Below, one piece after another: positions 1 through 8,357 of a stretch of 64,000 nucleotides of DNA (position 1 is the stretch's first letter; each line of letters begins with the position of its first letter). A model generated the notes under the pieces. The model had not been told where the DNA came from. It saw only the letters and a list, made by a program, of their open reading frames with translations, and did no database searches. The translations under genes were made by a program, and so were the position numbers. Source of the DNA: Streptomyces sp. NRRL F-4489 (GTDB taxonomy: Bacteria > Actinomycetota > Actinomycetes > Streptomycetales > Streptomycetaceae); NCBI RefSeq assembly GCF_001509485.1, contig NZ_LLZI01000222.1, positions 1-64,000 of the forward strand, given 5' to 3'.

Positions 1-78
1 GGGGGGGGGGCGGTGGGGGGGGGCCCCGTTGGGCCGGCGGGGGCCAAAAGGGCCGGCGCAATTTTGGCCGTCGGGGGG

Positions 79-108
79 CTGACGGGGCCCCCCACCCGCC
101 AGTACATT
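79..108 (+). promoter_or_regulatory. Promoter of a probable leaderless mRNA
   Basis: A -35-like CTGACG at 79-84 and a -10 TACATT at 103-108 are 18 bp apart. The ATG starts six bases after the -10, so transcription should begin at or next to the start codon. No Shine-Dalgarno sequence precedes the ATG. Upstream (1-60) is dominated by runs of G and holds no gene. Confidence 0.6.
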
Positions 109-114
109 GACGCC

Positions 115-1047
115 ATGTCTAACACGGCCTCGCTGCGGCCCCAGCCGGTCGCGTCCGAGCACACCCCGCTGAAGGCCCGCAAGGTGTCCTTCGACTGGGC
201 GGACACCCCCCTGCACTGGATACCCGGCGACCCCTCCAGCACGCACACCATCAACGTCCTGCATCTGCTGCTTCCGGCCGGCGAGCGCTGGTTCGTGCAC
301 GTCTACAAGCAGGCGCTGCCGTACGTCCGCGATCCGCGGCTCCGGGCGGACGTCATCGGCTTCATCGGCCAGGAGGCCATGCACTCCCAGGCGCACGACG
401 ACGTGCTGCCGCACCTCCGGGAGCTGGGCCTGGACCCCACCCCGTACACCGCGCAGGTCGACTGGCTCTTCGAGAAGCTGCTCGGGGACCGGACACTGCC
501 GCCGGGGCGGGCCCGGGAGTGGTGGCTGAAGGAGCGGGTGGCGATGATCGCCGCCATCGAGCACTACACCGCGTTCCTGGGCGACTGGGTGCTCAACGCC
601 CGCGCGCTGGACGCCCGGGGAGCCGATCCGACCATGCTGGACCTGCTGCGCTGGCACGGCGCGGAGGAGGTCGAGCACCGCTCGGTGGCCTTCGACCTCT
701 TCCTGCACCTGGACGGCGACTACCGGCGGCGGGCGCGGACGTGGGCGACGGCGTTCACGGCGCTGGTGTTCCTGTGGCAGCGCGGCACCCGCTTCTTCAT
801 GGCGAACGACCCGACGCTGACCGACGGGAAGGCCGCGGTACGGGACTTCCTCCGGGGCGGGCGGCAGGGCGTACTGCCGACGCCCGGGGCGATGCTGCGG
901 TCCATCCCCCAGTATTTGAGCCGCCGTTACCACCCGTCCCGGTACGGGAGCACCGAGCAGGCCCTGGCCTATCTGGAGCGTTCGCCCGCCGCCACCGCCG
1001 CCGCGACGTCGACCGCCACCACCAATACCGCCTCCGGAGGAGCCTGA
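115..1047 (+). CDS. Diiron-type protein of the 'metal-dependent hydrolase' family (PF10118-like)
   Basis: A 310-residue soluble, mostly helical protein. Homologues are usually named metal-dependent hydrolases. The visible residues fit a ferritin-like diiron carboxylate site better: E57 in GERWF, E87xxH90 in GQEAMHSQAH, E149 in IEHY and E185xxH188 in EEVEHRS, the E/ExxH/E/ExxH order of a four-helix bundle. The next gene is an NAD(P)H-flavin/2Fe-2S reductase starting two bases after the stop, so an oxygenase or desaturase fed by that reductase is a reasonable inference; the substrate is unknown. The ATG was chosen over an upstream in-frame start because the promoter -10 lies six bases before it and the homologous part begins just after it. 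Residues 303-310 are an Ala/Thr-rich tail. Confidence 0.8.
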   Translation: MSNTASLRPQPVASEHTPLKARKVSFDWADTPLHWIPGDPSSTHTINVLHLLLPAGERWFVHVYKQALPYVRDPRLRADVIGFIGQEAMHSQAHDDVLPHLRELGLDPTPYTAQVDWLFEKLLGDRTLPPGRAREWWLKERVAMIAAIEHYTAFLGDWVLNARALDARGADPTMLDLLRWHGAEEVEHRSVAFDLFLHLDGDYRRRARTWATAFTALVFLWQRGTRFFMANDPTLTDGKAAVRDFLRGGRQGVLPTPGAMLRSIPQYLSRRYHPSRYGSTEQALAYLERSPAATAAATSTATTNTASGGA

Positions 1048-1048
1048 G

Positions 1049-2284
1049 ATGCCCGCGTCTGTCCGTACGCCCCGACCCGCCGGCCGGGGTGCGGCTCGGC
1101 TCGGGACCGCCCTGGCCGTCGCCGGGACCGCGCTGCCGGTACGCCGGGCGCTGCGGCGCCGGATCCGGCGGTCGCCGCTGTGGCCGCTGCCCGCGCTGGA
1201 GCAGCCGGTCTCCGGGCAGGGCCGGGCCGCGGCGCGCCCGGCGGGGCTGCGGCTCCGGGTGGCCGAGCGGACCGAGGCCGCCCAAGGGGTGGTGGCCCTG
1301 CGCCTGGAGGGGGCGCGGCTGCCCGCCTGGGAACCGGGCGCGCACCTCGATCTCGTCCTGCCCTCCGGTGCCGTGCGCCCGTACTCGCTGTGCGGCGAAC
1401 CGGCCGACGCGCTGCGGACGGACGGCGGTTCGTACACCGTCGCGGTGCGGCTGGTGGAGGACGGCCGGGGCGGTTCGCGGGAGGTGCACGAGGCGCTGCG
1501 CGCGGGCACGACCGTCGAGGTGCGCGGCCCCCGCAACCGCTTCCCGCTGGAGGACCACCACGCCTACCTCTTCCTGGCGGGCGGTATCGGGATCACCCCG
1601 ATCCTCCCCATGGTGCGGCGGGCCGAGGCGGAGGGGGTGCCGTGGCGGCTGCTGTACGCGGGGCGGTCGCGGGCGTCGATGCCGTTCCTGGCAGAGGTGG
1701 AGAAGCTGGCCGGGGGCGCGGACGGCGAGCGGCTGACCGTCGTCGCGGAGGACGAGGACGGGCGGCCCGACCTGGCCGCGGCGCTCGCCGCCGCGCCCCC
1801 GCACGCCGCGGTGTACTGCTGCGGCCCCGGGCCCATGATGGACGCGGTGGCCGCCCTGCTGCCCCAGGGGGCGGAGGGGTTGGCGCTGTATACGGAACGG
1901 TTCACGGCGAGTACCGGCGGGGACGGCCCGGCGACCGGAACCCCGGCGGGCCCCGCCACCGGGAACGAGCCCCACGCCCACGGCCCGTCCGACGACGTAC
2001 CGCACGCCACCGACGAGCCCTTCGAGGTCGAACTGCGCCGCACCGCCCGTACCGTGACCGTCCCGGCCGGCACCAGCGTGCTGCGGGCGATCCGCGAACA
2101 GGCGCTCCCCGATCTGCCGTACTCCTGCGAGCAGGGCTTCTGCGGCACCTGCCAGCAGCGCGTCCTGGCCGGCGAGGTGGACCACCGGGACGAGCTGCTG
2201 ACGGACGCGGAGCGCGGTGACTCGCTGCTGATCTGCGTGTCCCGCGCGAAGCCGGGCACCGGGGGGCTGGTGCTGGACCTCTGA
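1049..2284 (+). CDS. Ferredoxin-NAD(P)H oxidoreductase of the PDR/VanB type with C-terminal 2Fe-2S domain
   Basis: A 411-residue three-domain electron-transfer protein. An FAD/FMN-binding barrel occupies roughly residues 65-170, with the flavin motif RPYSLCG. An NAD(P)H-binding domain follows (about 170-275) with GGIGITPILPM and CCGPGPMMDAV. A plant-type ferredoxin domain lies at about 325-411, with cysteines in SCEQGFCGTCQQRV and LICVS. The N-terminal 60 residues are basic and Ala-rich and belong to no recognised domain. The start ATG follows the previous stop by one base and has the ribosome site GGAGG inside the previous gene, so the pair is translationally coupled. The likely role is to reduce the diiron protein encoded just upstream. 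Confidence 0.88.
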   Translation: MPASVRTPRPAGRGAARLGTALAVAGTALPVRRALRRRIRRSPLWPLPALEQPVSGQGRAAARPAGLRLRVAERTEAAQGVVALRLEGARLPAWEPGAHLDLVLPSGAVRPYSLCGEPADALRTDGGSYTVAVRLVEDGRGGSREVHEALRAGTTVEVRGPRNRFPLEDHHAYLFLAGGIGITPILPMVRRAEAEGVPWRLLYAGRSRASMPFLAEVEKLAGGADGERLTVVAEDEDGRPDLAAALAAAPPHAAVYCCGPGPMMDAVAALLPQGAEGLALYTERFTASTGGDGPATGTPAGPATGNEPHAHGPSDDVPHATDEPFEVELRRTARTVTVPAGTSVLRAIREQALPDLPYSCEQGFCGTCQQRVLAGEVDHRDELLTDAERGDSLLICVSRAKPGTGGLVLDL

Positions 2285-2348
2285 CCCGGGGGCGGGCGGT
2301 GCCCCGGGGCGGGCGGCGGAACGGTGGTGGAGCCGCCGGGCCGGTCGT

Positions 2349-2354
2349 TAGGGT
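2349..2354 (+). promoter_or_regulatory. -10 element (TAGGGT), leaderless start of TetR gene
   Basis: TAGGGT ends six bases before the ATG of the TetR gene and there is no Shine-Dalgarno sequence. No clear -35 hexamer is seen. This would give the regulator its own transcript although it follows the reductase gene by 76 bases. Confidence 0.45.
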
Positions 2355-2360
2355 GGGCGC

Positions 2361-3062
2361 ATGACCACCGGGGCACGCCGCAGGATGGGGGTCGAGGAGC
2401 GACGCGAGCAGCTGATCGCCGTCGCGCTCGGCCTCTTCAGCCACCGCTCCCCCGAGGACGTCTCGATCGACGAGATCGCCGAGGCCGCCGGGATATCGCG
2501 CCCGCTGGTCTACCACTACTTCCCCGGCAAGCAGCAGCTGTACGAGGCGGCGCTGCGCCGGGCCGCCGACGAGCTGACGGCCCGCTTCGCCGAACCGCAC
2601 GAGGGCCCGCTCGGCGCCCGGCTGCTGCGCGTGATGGAGCGGTTCTTCGACTTCGTGGACGAGCACGGGCCGGGCTTCTCGGCGCTGATGCGCGGCGGCC
2701 CGGCGATCGGCTCGACGCGGACCGGCGCGCTGATCGACGGCGTACGGCAGGCCGCCTACGCCCAGATCCTCGCCCATCTCGGCGCGGACGCCCAGGACCC
2801 CGGCCCCCGGCTGGAGTTGGTGGTCCGCTCGTGGATCTCGCTGGCGGAGACCACCGCGCTGCTGTGGCTGGACGGGCGGCGGGTGCCGCGCGCGGAGCTG
2901 GAGCGGCAGCTGGTGCACGACTTCGCGGCGCTGGCGGCGGTCAGTGCCGCGTACGACGAGGGGATGGCGCGGGTGGTGCGCCGGATGCTGGCGGACGAGC
3001 CGGCGGACGGGATGTTCGCGGACCTGGTGGGCCGGCTGCTGGCGCTGCCCCAGCCGGTCTGA
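2361..3062 (+). CDS. TetR/AcrR family transcriptional regulator
   Basis: A 233-residue one-component regulator. The N-terminal helix-turn-helix spans about residues 13-60, with the TetR signature SIDEIAEAAGISRPLVYHYF; the rest is the helical ligand-binding and dimer domain. It lies downstream of the diiron/reductase pair in the same orientation and may control that pair, but I saw no clear palindrome in the short gap before it. The -10 hexamer placed six bases before the ATG suggests separate, leaderless transcription. The ligand is unknown. Confidence 0.85.
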   Translation: MTTGARRRMGVEERREQLIAVALGLFSHRSPEDVSIDEIAEAAGISRPLVYHYFPGKQQLYEAALRRAADELTARFAEPHEGPLGARLLRVMERFFDFVDEHGPGFSALMRGGPAIGSTRTGALIDGVRQAAYAQILAHLGADAQDPGPRLELVVRSWISLAETTALLWLDGRRVPRAELERQLVHDFAALAAVSAAYDEGMARVVRRMLADEPADGMFADLVGRLLALPQPV

Positions 3063-3114
3063 GCGGCGCCGGCGCCCCTGGGGCGGCGTGCCGCGCATAC
3101 GGCAGAATCCGGCC

Positions 3115-3627
3115 ATGGCAGAGATCACTTACCGGCTCGCCGGTCCGGACGGCGACCCGGACGTGCTGGCCGGCCTGTACGACGCGGCGGCCCGCTGGAT
3201 GGTGGCGCACGGCATCGACCAGTGGAAGCCCGGCGGCAAGGACGCGGCGCACTTCCGGGAGCGGATAGCCGACGGCGAGGTCTGGCTGGCGGAGGCCGCC
3301 GGGCGGGTCGTGGGCGGTTTCGAGCTGTGGTGGGAGGACGAACCCGCGTGGGGCCCGCGGCCGCCGGAGGCCGGGTATGTGCACCGGCTGATGGTGGACC
3401 GCGGGCACGCCCCGGCCGGGCTGGGCCGGGCGATGCTGGGGCACGCGGAGCGGCGGATCGCGGAGTCCGGGCGGCCCTGGTCGCGGCTGGACTGCATGGC
3501 GGGCAACCCCCGGCTGCGGACGTACTACGAGCGGGCGGGCTACGCGGTCGTGGGCGCGCAGCCGCACAAGGAGGGCGCCGGCGGGAGCCGCTACGCGGTG
3601 ACGCTGCTGGAGAAGCGGCTGGGGTGA
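3115..3627 (+). CDS. GNAT family N-acetyltransferase
   Basis: A 170-residue single-domain acetyltransferase of the GCN5 fold. The acetyl-CoA loop region is visible as VHRLMVDRGHAPAGLGRAML, followed by MAGNPRLRTYYERAGY, the usual GNAT motif B with its YYERAGF-like end. The acceptor substrate cannot be told from sequence; a small-molecule amine is as likely as a protein. The ATG was chosen over a much longer in-frame extension because that extension would overlap the TetR gene. CAGAAT lies six bases before the ATG and may be a degenerate -10 of a leaderless transcript. Confidence 0.85.
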   Translation: MAEITYRLAGPDGDPDVLAGLYDAAARWMVAHGIDQWKPGGKDAAHFRERIADGEVWLAEAAGRVVGGFELWWEDEPAWGPRPPEAGYVHRLMVDRGHAPAGLGRAMLGHAERRIAESGRPWSRLDCMAGNPRLRTYYERAGYAVVGAQPHKEGAGGSRYAVTLLEKRLG

Positions 3628-3724
3628 GCGCCCCCGAGCGGCCCCACCGAATCACCACCCGCGCCTGGGGCACCCGCCCCGGACCGCGACCCGTACCGAA
3701 TCACCCTCAATCCCCCGCAAGACC

Positions 3725-3754
3725 TTTCGCAAGAGATTGCAACAGTGTTACGTT
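3725..3754 (+). promoter_or_regulatory. LacI/MalR-like operator and promoter between convergent genes
   Basis: The 231-bp gap between the acetyltransferase and the converging LacI gene holds TTTCGCAA (3725-3732), GAGA, TTGCAACA (3737-3744), an imperfect palindrome built on GCAA/TTGC as in LacI-family maltose operators. A -10-like TACGTT follows at 3749-3754. TGTTACGTTCC here also occurs upstream of malE on the other strand. No gene follows it rightward, so this may be the stranded promoter of a lost maltose-regulated gene. Confidence 0.4.
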
Positions 3755-3858
3755 CCGGGGCGAGCCGGTCCGGCCGGCCGGTGGGCCACCGCCCCGCGGC
3801 GGCCCCTACGCGCCCGGCCGCCCGGACCGGCCACCAGAGCAAGAGAGTTGACGGCCCG

Positions 3859-4908
3859 TCAGCGAGAGGAAGCAGTGCGCACCGGCCCCGTCGACCCCCG
3901 TACCACCAGCTCCGGCTGGAAGACGTACTCCGTGCGCTGGACCGCGTTCCCCTGGATCTCCTCGATCAGGGCGCCCACCGCGGCGGTGGCCATCGCCGGG
4001 ACGGGCTGCCGCACCGTGGTCAGCGGCGGGGCGGTGAAGGCGATCAGCGGGGAGTCGTCGAAGCCGACGACGGAGAGCCGGCCGGGGACGTCCAGACCGC
4101 GCTGGCGGGCGGTGCGGATCGCGCCGAGCGCCATCAGGTCGCTGCCGCAGACGATGCCGGTGCAGCCGTCGTCCAGCAGCGCGGCGGCCGCGGCGGCGCC
4201 GCCCTCGACGCTGAACAGGGTGTGCTTGACCCGCCGTTCGGCCTGCCCCCCGGACAGGCCGAACGCCTCCGCCAGCGCCGCCGTGAAGCCCTCCGCCTTG
4301 CGGCGCGAGGGGACGTAGCGCTCCGGGCCGACGGCCAGCCCGATGTCCCGGTGGCCGAGTTCCACGAGGTGGCGGACGGCCATCCGGGCCGCGGCGCGGT
4401 CGTCGGGCGAGACGCAGGGCGCGTCGATGCGGTCGTGGTAGCCGTTGATCAGGACGTAGGGGACGCCGCGGGCGGTGAGGCGGTGGTAGCGGGTGGGGTC
4501 GGCGGCGGTGTCGGCGTGCAGGCCGGAGAGGAAGACGATACCGGTGACGCCGCGCGCCTCCAGCTGCTCGACGAGTTCGTCCTCGGTGGCGCCGCCGGGC
4601 ATCTGGGTGCACAGCACCGGCGTATAGCCGTGGCCGGCCAGGACCTGCTCGATGACCTGCGCGAACGCCGGGAAGATCGGGTTGGTCAGCTCCGGGATGA
4701 CCAGGCCGACCAGCCCGGCGCTGCGCCGCCGCAGCCGGACCGGGCGCTCGTAGCCGAGGACGTCGAGCGCGGCGAGCACCCGCTGCCGGGTGCCCGCCGC
4801 GACGCCCGCCCGGCCGTTGAGGACCCGGCTGGCGGTGGCCTCGCTGACCCGCGCCTGGGCCGCGAGGTCCGACAGGCGCGGGCCGGGCCGGGCGGCGGGG
4901 CCGGTCAC
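3859..4908 (-). CDS. LacI family repressor, paralogue of MalR, last gene of the malEFG-aglA operon
   Basis: A 349-residue LacI-type repressor. The N-terminal HTH reads RLSDLAAQARVSEATASRVL, with a hinge near YERPVRLRRRSAG and then a periplasmic-binding-like sensor domain ending in VGFDDSPLIAF...TTVRQP. It is closely similar along its whole length to the second LacI protein near 11.5-12.6 kb. The GTG start overlaps the aglA stop as GTGA, placing it at the end of the operon it probably controls. Known relatives (S. coelicolor MalR, S. lividans Reg1) repress maltose and amylase genes until maltodextrin is present. Whether this copy or the other is the true MalR cannot be settled here; the other looks closer to MalR from memory. 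Confidence 0.85.
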   Translation of the reverse strand: MTGPAARPGPRLSDLAAQARVSEATASRVLNGRAGVAAGTRQRVLAALDVLGYERPVRLRRRSAGLVGLVIPELTNPIFPAFAQVIEQVLAGHGYTPVLCTQMPGGATEDELVEQLEARGVTGIVFLSGLHADTAADPTRYHRLTARGVPYVLINGYHDRIDAPCVSPDDRAAARMAVRHLVELGHRDIGLAVGPERYVPSRRKAEGFTAALAEAFGLSGGQAERRVKHTLFSVEGGAAAAAALLDDGCTGIVCGSDLMALGAIRTARQRGLDVPGRLSVVGFDDSPLIAFTAPPLTTVRQPVPAMATAAVGALIEEIQGNAVQRTEYVFQPELVVRGSTGPVRTASSR

Positions 4909-6560
4909 TCCTGCCACCAGACGGTGGTGTCGGCGGGCAGGTGCCGGACGTCGGCGGGCCCGGCGGCCGCGGGGACCGCCCGGTCGCGCGGGGCGGTGAA
5001 CGGCGCGCGGGAGGAGAGGAGTTGGCGGACCGGCGGCAGGGCCAGCCGGACGTCGGTGTCCGTGGTGTTCACCGTGCAGACCAGTCCGCCGGGGCGGCGG
5101 AAGGCCAGGACGCCGTCGGGGGCCGGCAGCCACTCCACCGCCGCTCCGGCGCCCAGGCCGGGGTGCGACCGGCGCAGGGCGAGGGCGGTGCGGTACAGCT
5201 CCAGGGTGGAGGTGGGGTCGCCGGTCTGGGCCTGGACGGTGAGTCCGGCCCAGCCGGCCGGCTGCGGCAGCCAGGGCTTGTCGCCGCCGAAGCCGTACGG
5301 GGGTTCCGTACCGCTCCAGGGCAGCGGGACGCGGCAGCCGTCGCGCAGGCCGTCCTGGCCGCTGGCGCGGAAGAACGACGGGTCCTGGCGCACCTCGTCG
5401 GGCAGGTCGGTGACCTCCGGCAGGCCCAGCTCCTCGCCTTGGTAGAGGTAGGCGGAGCCGGGCAGCGCCAGCATCAGGAGGGTGGCGGCGCGGGCGCGGT
5501 CCAGGCCGCCGCCGAGGCGGGTGCGGTGGCGGACGACGTCGTGGTTGGAGAGCACCCAGGTGGCCGGTGCGCCGACCGCGCCCAGGGCGGTGAGGGAGGT
5601 GTCGATGGCGGTGCGGAGCGCGCCGGCGTCCCACGGGGTGTTGAGGTAGTGGAAGTTGAAGCCCTGGTGGAGTTCGCCGGGGCGGACGTAGCGGGCGAGC
5701 CGTTCGACGGTGGGCGCCCAGGCTTCGGCGACGCCGATCCGCTCGCCCGGGTACTCGTCGAGGATGGCCCGCCAGGAGCGGTAGATGGCGTGCACCCCGT
5801 CCTGGTCGAAGAACGGCAGGACCTGGGAGCCGATCAGCCGGGCCTGTTCGCCGTGGCCGATGTCGGGCAGGCCGGGGGCCTTGACCATGCCGTGCGCGAC
5901 GTCCACCCGGAAGCCGTCCACCCCGAGGTCGAGCCAGAAGCGGAGGATCGAGCGGAACTCGTCCTGGACGGCGGGGTGGTCCCAGTTGAAGTCGGGCTGC
6001 TCGGGGGCGAAGAGGTGGAGGTACCACTCGCCGTCCGCCAGGCGGGTCCAGGCGGGGCCACCGAAGACCGACTCCCAGTCGTTGGGCGGGAGTTCGCCGT
6101 CGCGGCCGCGCCCCGGGCGGAAGTGGAAGCGTTCCCGGTGGACCGAGCCGGGGCCCTCGGCCACCGCGCGGCGGAACCACGCGTGGTGGTCGGAGCAGTG
6201 GTTGGGGACGATGTCGATGATCACCCGCAGGCCCAGGCGGTGGGCCTCGCGGAAGACCGCCTCGGCGTCCGCGAGGGTGCCGAAGCGCGGGTCCACGGCG
6301 CGGTAGTCGGCGACGTCGTAGCCGCCGTCGGCCTGCGGCGAGGCGTAGAACGGGCTCAGCCAGACCGCGTCCACGCCCAGGTCGCGCAGGTGGGGCAGGC
6401 GGTCGCGGATACCGGGCAGGTCGCCGGTGCCGTCCTCGTTGCCGTCGGCGAAGCTGCGCGGGTAGATCTGGTAGATCACGGCGTCGCGCCACCAGCCGGT
6501 GGCCGGCGCGGCCGGGCCGGCGGGGGCGGTGCCGGGCGGGGCGCTGTGCTGTCGGGTCAT
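4905..6560 (-). CDS. aglA: Alpha-glucosidase / oligo-1,6-glucosidase, glycoside hydrolase family 13
   Basis: A 551-residue cytoplasmic GH13 enzyme that would split glucose from imported maltodextrins. The barrel starts with WWRDAVIYQIYPRSF. Catalytic residues are visible: nucleophile D220 in GFRVDVAHG, acid/base E279 in GVAEAW and D341 in LSNHD, plus DIVPNH. There is no signal peptide, as expected for an enzyme acting on ABC-imported sugar. Its ATG lies one base after the malG stop, with AAGGGA as ribosome site, and its stop overlaps the LacI start. A second, very similar GH13 gene lies on the other strand beyond malE. Confidence 0.92.
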   Translation of the reverse strand: MTRQHSAPPGTAPAGPAAPATGWWRDAVIYQIYPRSFADGNEDGTGDLPGIRDRLPHLRDLGVDAVWLSPFYASPQADGGYDVADYRAVDPRFGTLADAEAVFREAHRLGLRVIIDIVPNHCSDHHAWFRRAVAEGPGSVHRERFHFRPGRGRDGELPPNDWESVFGGPAWTRLADGEWYLHLFAPEQPDFNWDHPAVQDEFRSILRFWLDLGVDGFRVDVAHGMVKAPGLPDIGHGEQARLIGSQVLPFFDQDGVHAIYRSWRAILDEYPGERIGVAEAWAPTVERLARYVRPGELHQGFNFHYLNTPWDAGALRTAIDTSLTALGAVGAPATWVLSNHDVVRHRTRLGGGLDRARAATLLMLALPGSAYLYQGEELGLPEVTDLPDEVRQDPSFFRASGQDGLRDGCRVPLPWSGTEPPYGFGGDKPWLPQPAGWAGLTVQAQTGDPTSTLELYRTALALRRSHPGLGAGAAVEWLPAPDGVLAFRRPGGLVCTVNTTDTDVRLALPPVRQLLSSRAPFTAPRDRAVPAAAGPADVRHLPADTTVWWQE

Positions 6561-6561
6561 G

Positions 6562-7419
6562 TCATCCCTTGGTCGTGCCGGCGGTCAGTCCGGAGACGAG
6601 GTGGCGCTGGGCGAACGCGAAGACGACCGCGGCCGGTACGGCGATCAGCACGGCGGCGGCGGTCATCGAACCCCAGTCGTTGGTGTACTGGTTGACGAAG
6701 GTCTGCAGGCCGCCGGCGAGGGTCAGATTCTCCTCGCCGGTCATGAAGGCGGAGGCGTAGGCGACCTCGGCCCAGGCGGTGACGAAGGTGTAGAAGCCGG
6801 TGACGGCCAGGCCGGGGCGGGCGAGCGGGAGGACCAGCCGCCAGAAGGTGCCGAAGGGGTTGAGGCCGTCCACCCGGCCGGCCTCGTCGATCTCCACCGG
6901 GATGGTGTCGAAGAAGCCCTTCATCATCCAGGCGCAGAACGGCACGGCGATGGTGAGGTACGTCAGGACGAGGCCGGCGGGCTGGTTGAGCAGGCCGAGC
7001 CCGGCGAGCAGGTTGTAGAGCGGCACGATCAGCACCGCGACCGGGAACATCTGGGTGAGCAGCAGCAGCCACATCAGCGGGCGCAGGCCCGGGAAGCGGA
7101 AGCGGCTGACGGCGTAGCCGGTGGTGGCGGCGATGAAGACGCCGAGGACGGTGGTCAGGCCGACGATCAGCAGGGAGTTCCCGAACCACCGCAGAAACGG
7201 CGTCCCGGTCAGGACGTGCTGGTAGTTGGCGAGGGTGGGGTGGGTGGCCAGGGCCGTGGTGAAGGCGTCGTTGCGGGGTTTGAACGAGGTGATCAGCAGC
7301 CACAGGGGCGGGAAGACCGCGATGACGGTGGCGGCCGAGAGCGCCAGGTGCAGTCCGGCGGAGGCCAGCGGGTGCCGGTCGGCGCGGGTGCGCGGACGGG
7401 TACGGGCAGTGCGGGTCAT
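6562..7419 (-). CDS. malG: Maltose/maltodextrin ABC transporter permease MalG
   Basis: A 285-residue inner-membrane permease of the MalG type with six predicted membrane spans, the first near LHLALSAATVIAVFPPLWLL. The cytoplasmic EAA loop that docks the ATPase is visible as VEIDEAGRVDGLNPFGTFWR. It pairs with MalF and the lipoprotein MalE. No ATPase gene is present in the cluster; in Streptomyces the shared ATPase MsiK, encoded elsewhere, energises such importers (established for the genus). The ATG follows the malF stop by two bases. In-frame sequence upstream is malF overlap, not part of this protein. Confidence 0.92.
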   Translation of the reverse strand: MTRTARTRPRTRADRHPLASAGLHLALSAATVIAVFPPLWLLITSFKPRNDAFTTALATHPTLANYQHVLTGTPFLRWFGNSLLIVGLTTVLGVFIAATTGYAVSRFRFPGLRPLMWLLLLTQMFPVAVLIVPLYNLLAGLGLLNQPAGLVLTYLTIAVPFCAWMMKGFFDTIPVEIDEAGRVDGLNPFGTFWRLVLPLARPGLAVTGFYTFVTAWAEVAYASAFMTGEENLTLAGGLQTFVNQYTNDWGSMTAAAVLIAVPAAVVFAFAQRHLVSGLTAGTTKG

Positions 7420-7421
7420 GG

Positions 7422-8357
7422 TCACCACACCTCTCCTTGCTTGCGCAGCGCCCGGCGGTAGCCGGCGGCGGCCAGGGCGAGCAGGACGAGGATCACCACG
7501 CCCCAGGTGGCGGAGGCGGAGAAGTTCCGGGGGCTGTCCACGAAGGAGAGCCGGTAGGCGTAGGTCACCAGGATCTCGGTGGCGTCGCCGGGCCCGCCCC
7601 GGGTGAGCAGGAAGATCACCGGGAACATGTTGAACGTCCAGATGGTGGAGAGCAGGAGGACGGTGCCGCTGACCGTGCGCAGCCCGGGCACGGTGATGTG
7701 GCGGAAGCGCTGCCAGGGGCCGGCGCCGTCCATCTCGGCGGCCTCGTACAGCTCGCCGGGGATGGACTGGAGGCCGCCGAGCAGGGCGACGAGCATGAAC
7801 GGCACGCCCAGCCAGACGTTGACGGCGATGACCGAGAGCTTGGCCCAGGCCGGGTCGTTGAGCCAGGGCACGGCGTCGATACCGCCGCCGGCCAGCACCT
7901 TGTTGAGCAGGCCGTTCTTCTCGTTGTAGAGCAGCCGCCAGGTGAAGACGGAGATGAAGGCGGGGACGGCCCAGGGCAGGATCAGCGCCAGCCGGTAGAA
8001 GGTGCGGCCGCGCAGCCGGCGGTTGAGGAGGGTGGCCAGGGCCAGGCCGGTGAGGAAGGTGAGGGAGACGCAGCCGGCCGTCCACACCGCCGTCCAGCCC
8101 AGGCGGCTCCAGAAGACGTCGTCGGTGAGGACCGCGCGGTAGTTGGCCAGGCCGGTGAAGTGGTAGGTGGCGGGCAGGTGGTTCATGCCGATCGAGCGCT
8201 CGACATTGGCCTCGTTGGCGTCGGTGAGGGAGAAGAACACGCCGCGGGCCAGGGGTATGCCGATGATGACGCCGATGACGAGGACGGCCGGCGCGGTCAT
8301 CGCCCAGGCGTACCAGTGGGTGGAGAGCGCCCGGCGGATGCGGGCGGTGACCGTCAC
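7422..8357 (-). CDS. malF: Maltose/maltodextrin ABC transporter permease MalF
   Basis: A 311-residue membrane protein of the MalF/UgpA class. Spans are visible from AMTAPAVLVIGVIIGIPLA onward, and the EAA motif reads ELYEAAEMDGAGPWQRFRHI. It forms the translocation pore with MalG. It is shorter than E. coli MalF, lacking the large periplasmic loop, as is normal in actinobacteria. The start is GTG with AAGGA six bases upstream and overlaps the malE stop as GTGA, so malE and malF are translationally coupled. Confidence 0.92.
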   Translation of the reverse strand: MTVTARIRRALSTHWYAWAMTAPAVLVIGVIIGIPLARGVFFSLTDANEANVERSIGMNHLPATYHFTGLANYRAVLTDDVFWSRLGWTAVWTAGCVSLTFLTGLALATLLNRRLRGRTFYRLALILPWAVPAFISVFTWRLLYNEKNGLLNKVLAGGGIDAVPWLNDPAWAKLSVIAVNVWLGVPFMLVALLGGLQSIPGELYEAAEMDGAGPWQRFRHITVPGLRTVSGTVLLLSTIWTFNMFPVIFLLTRGGPGDATEILVTYAYRLSFVDSPRNFSASATWGVVILVLLALAAAGYRRALRKQGEVW

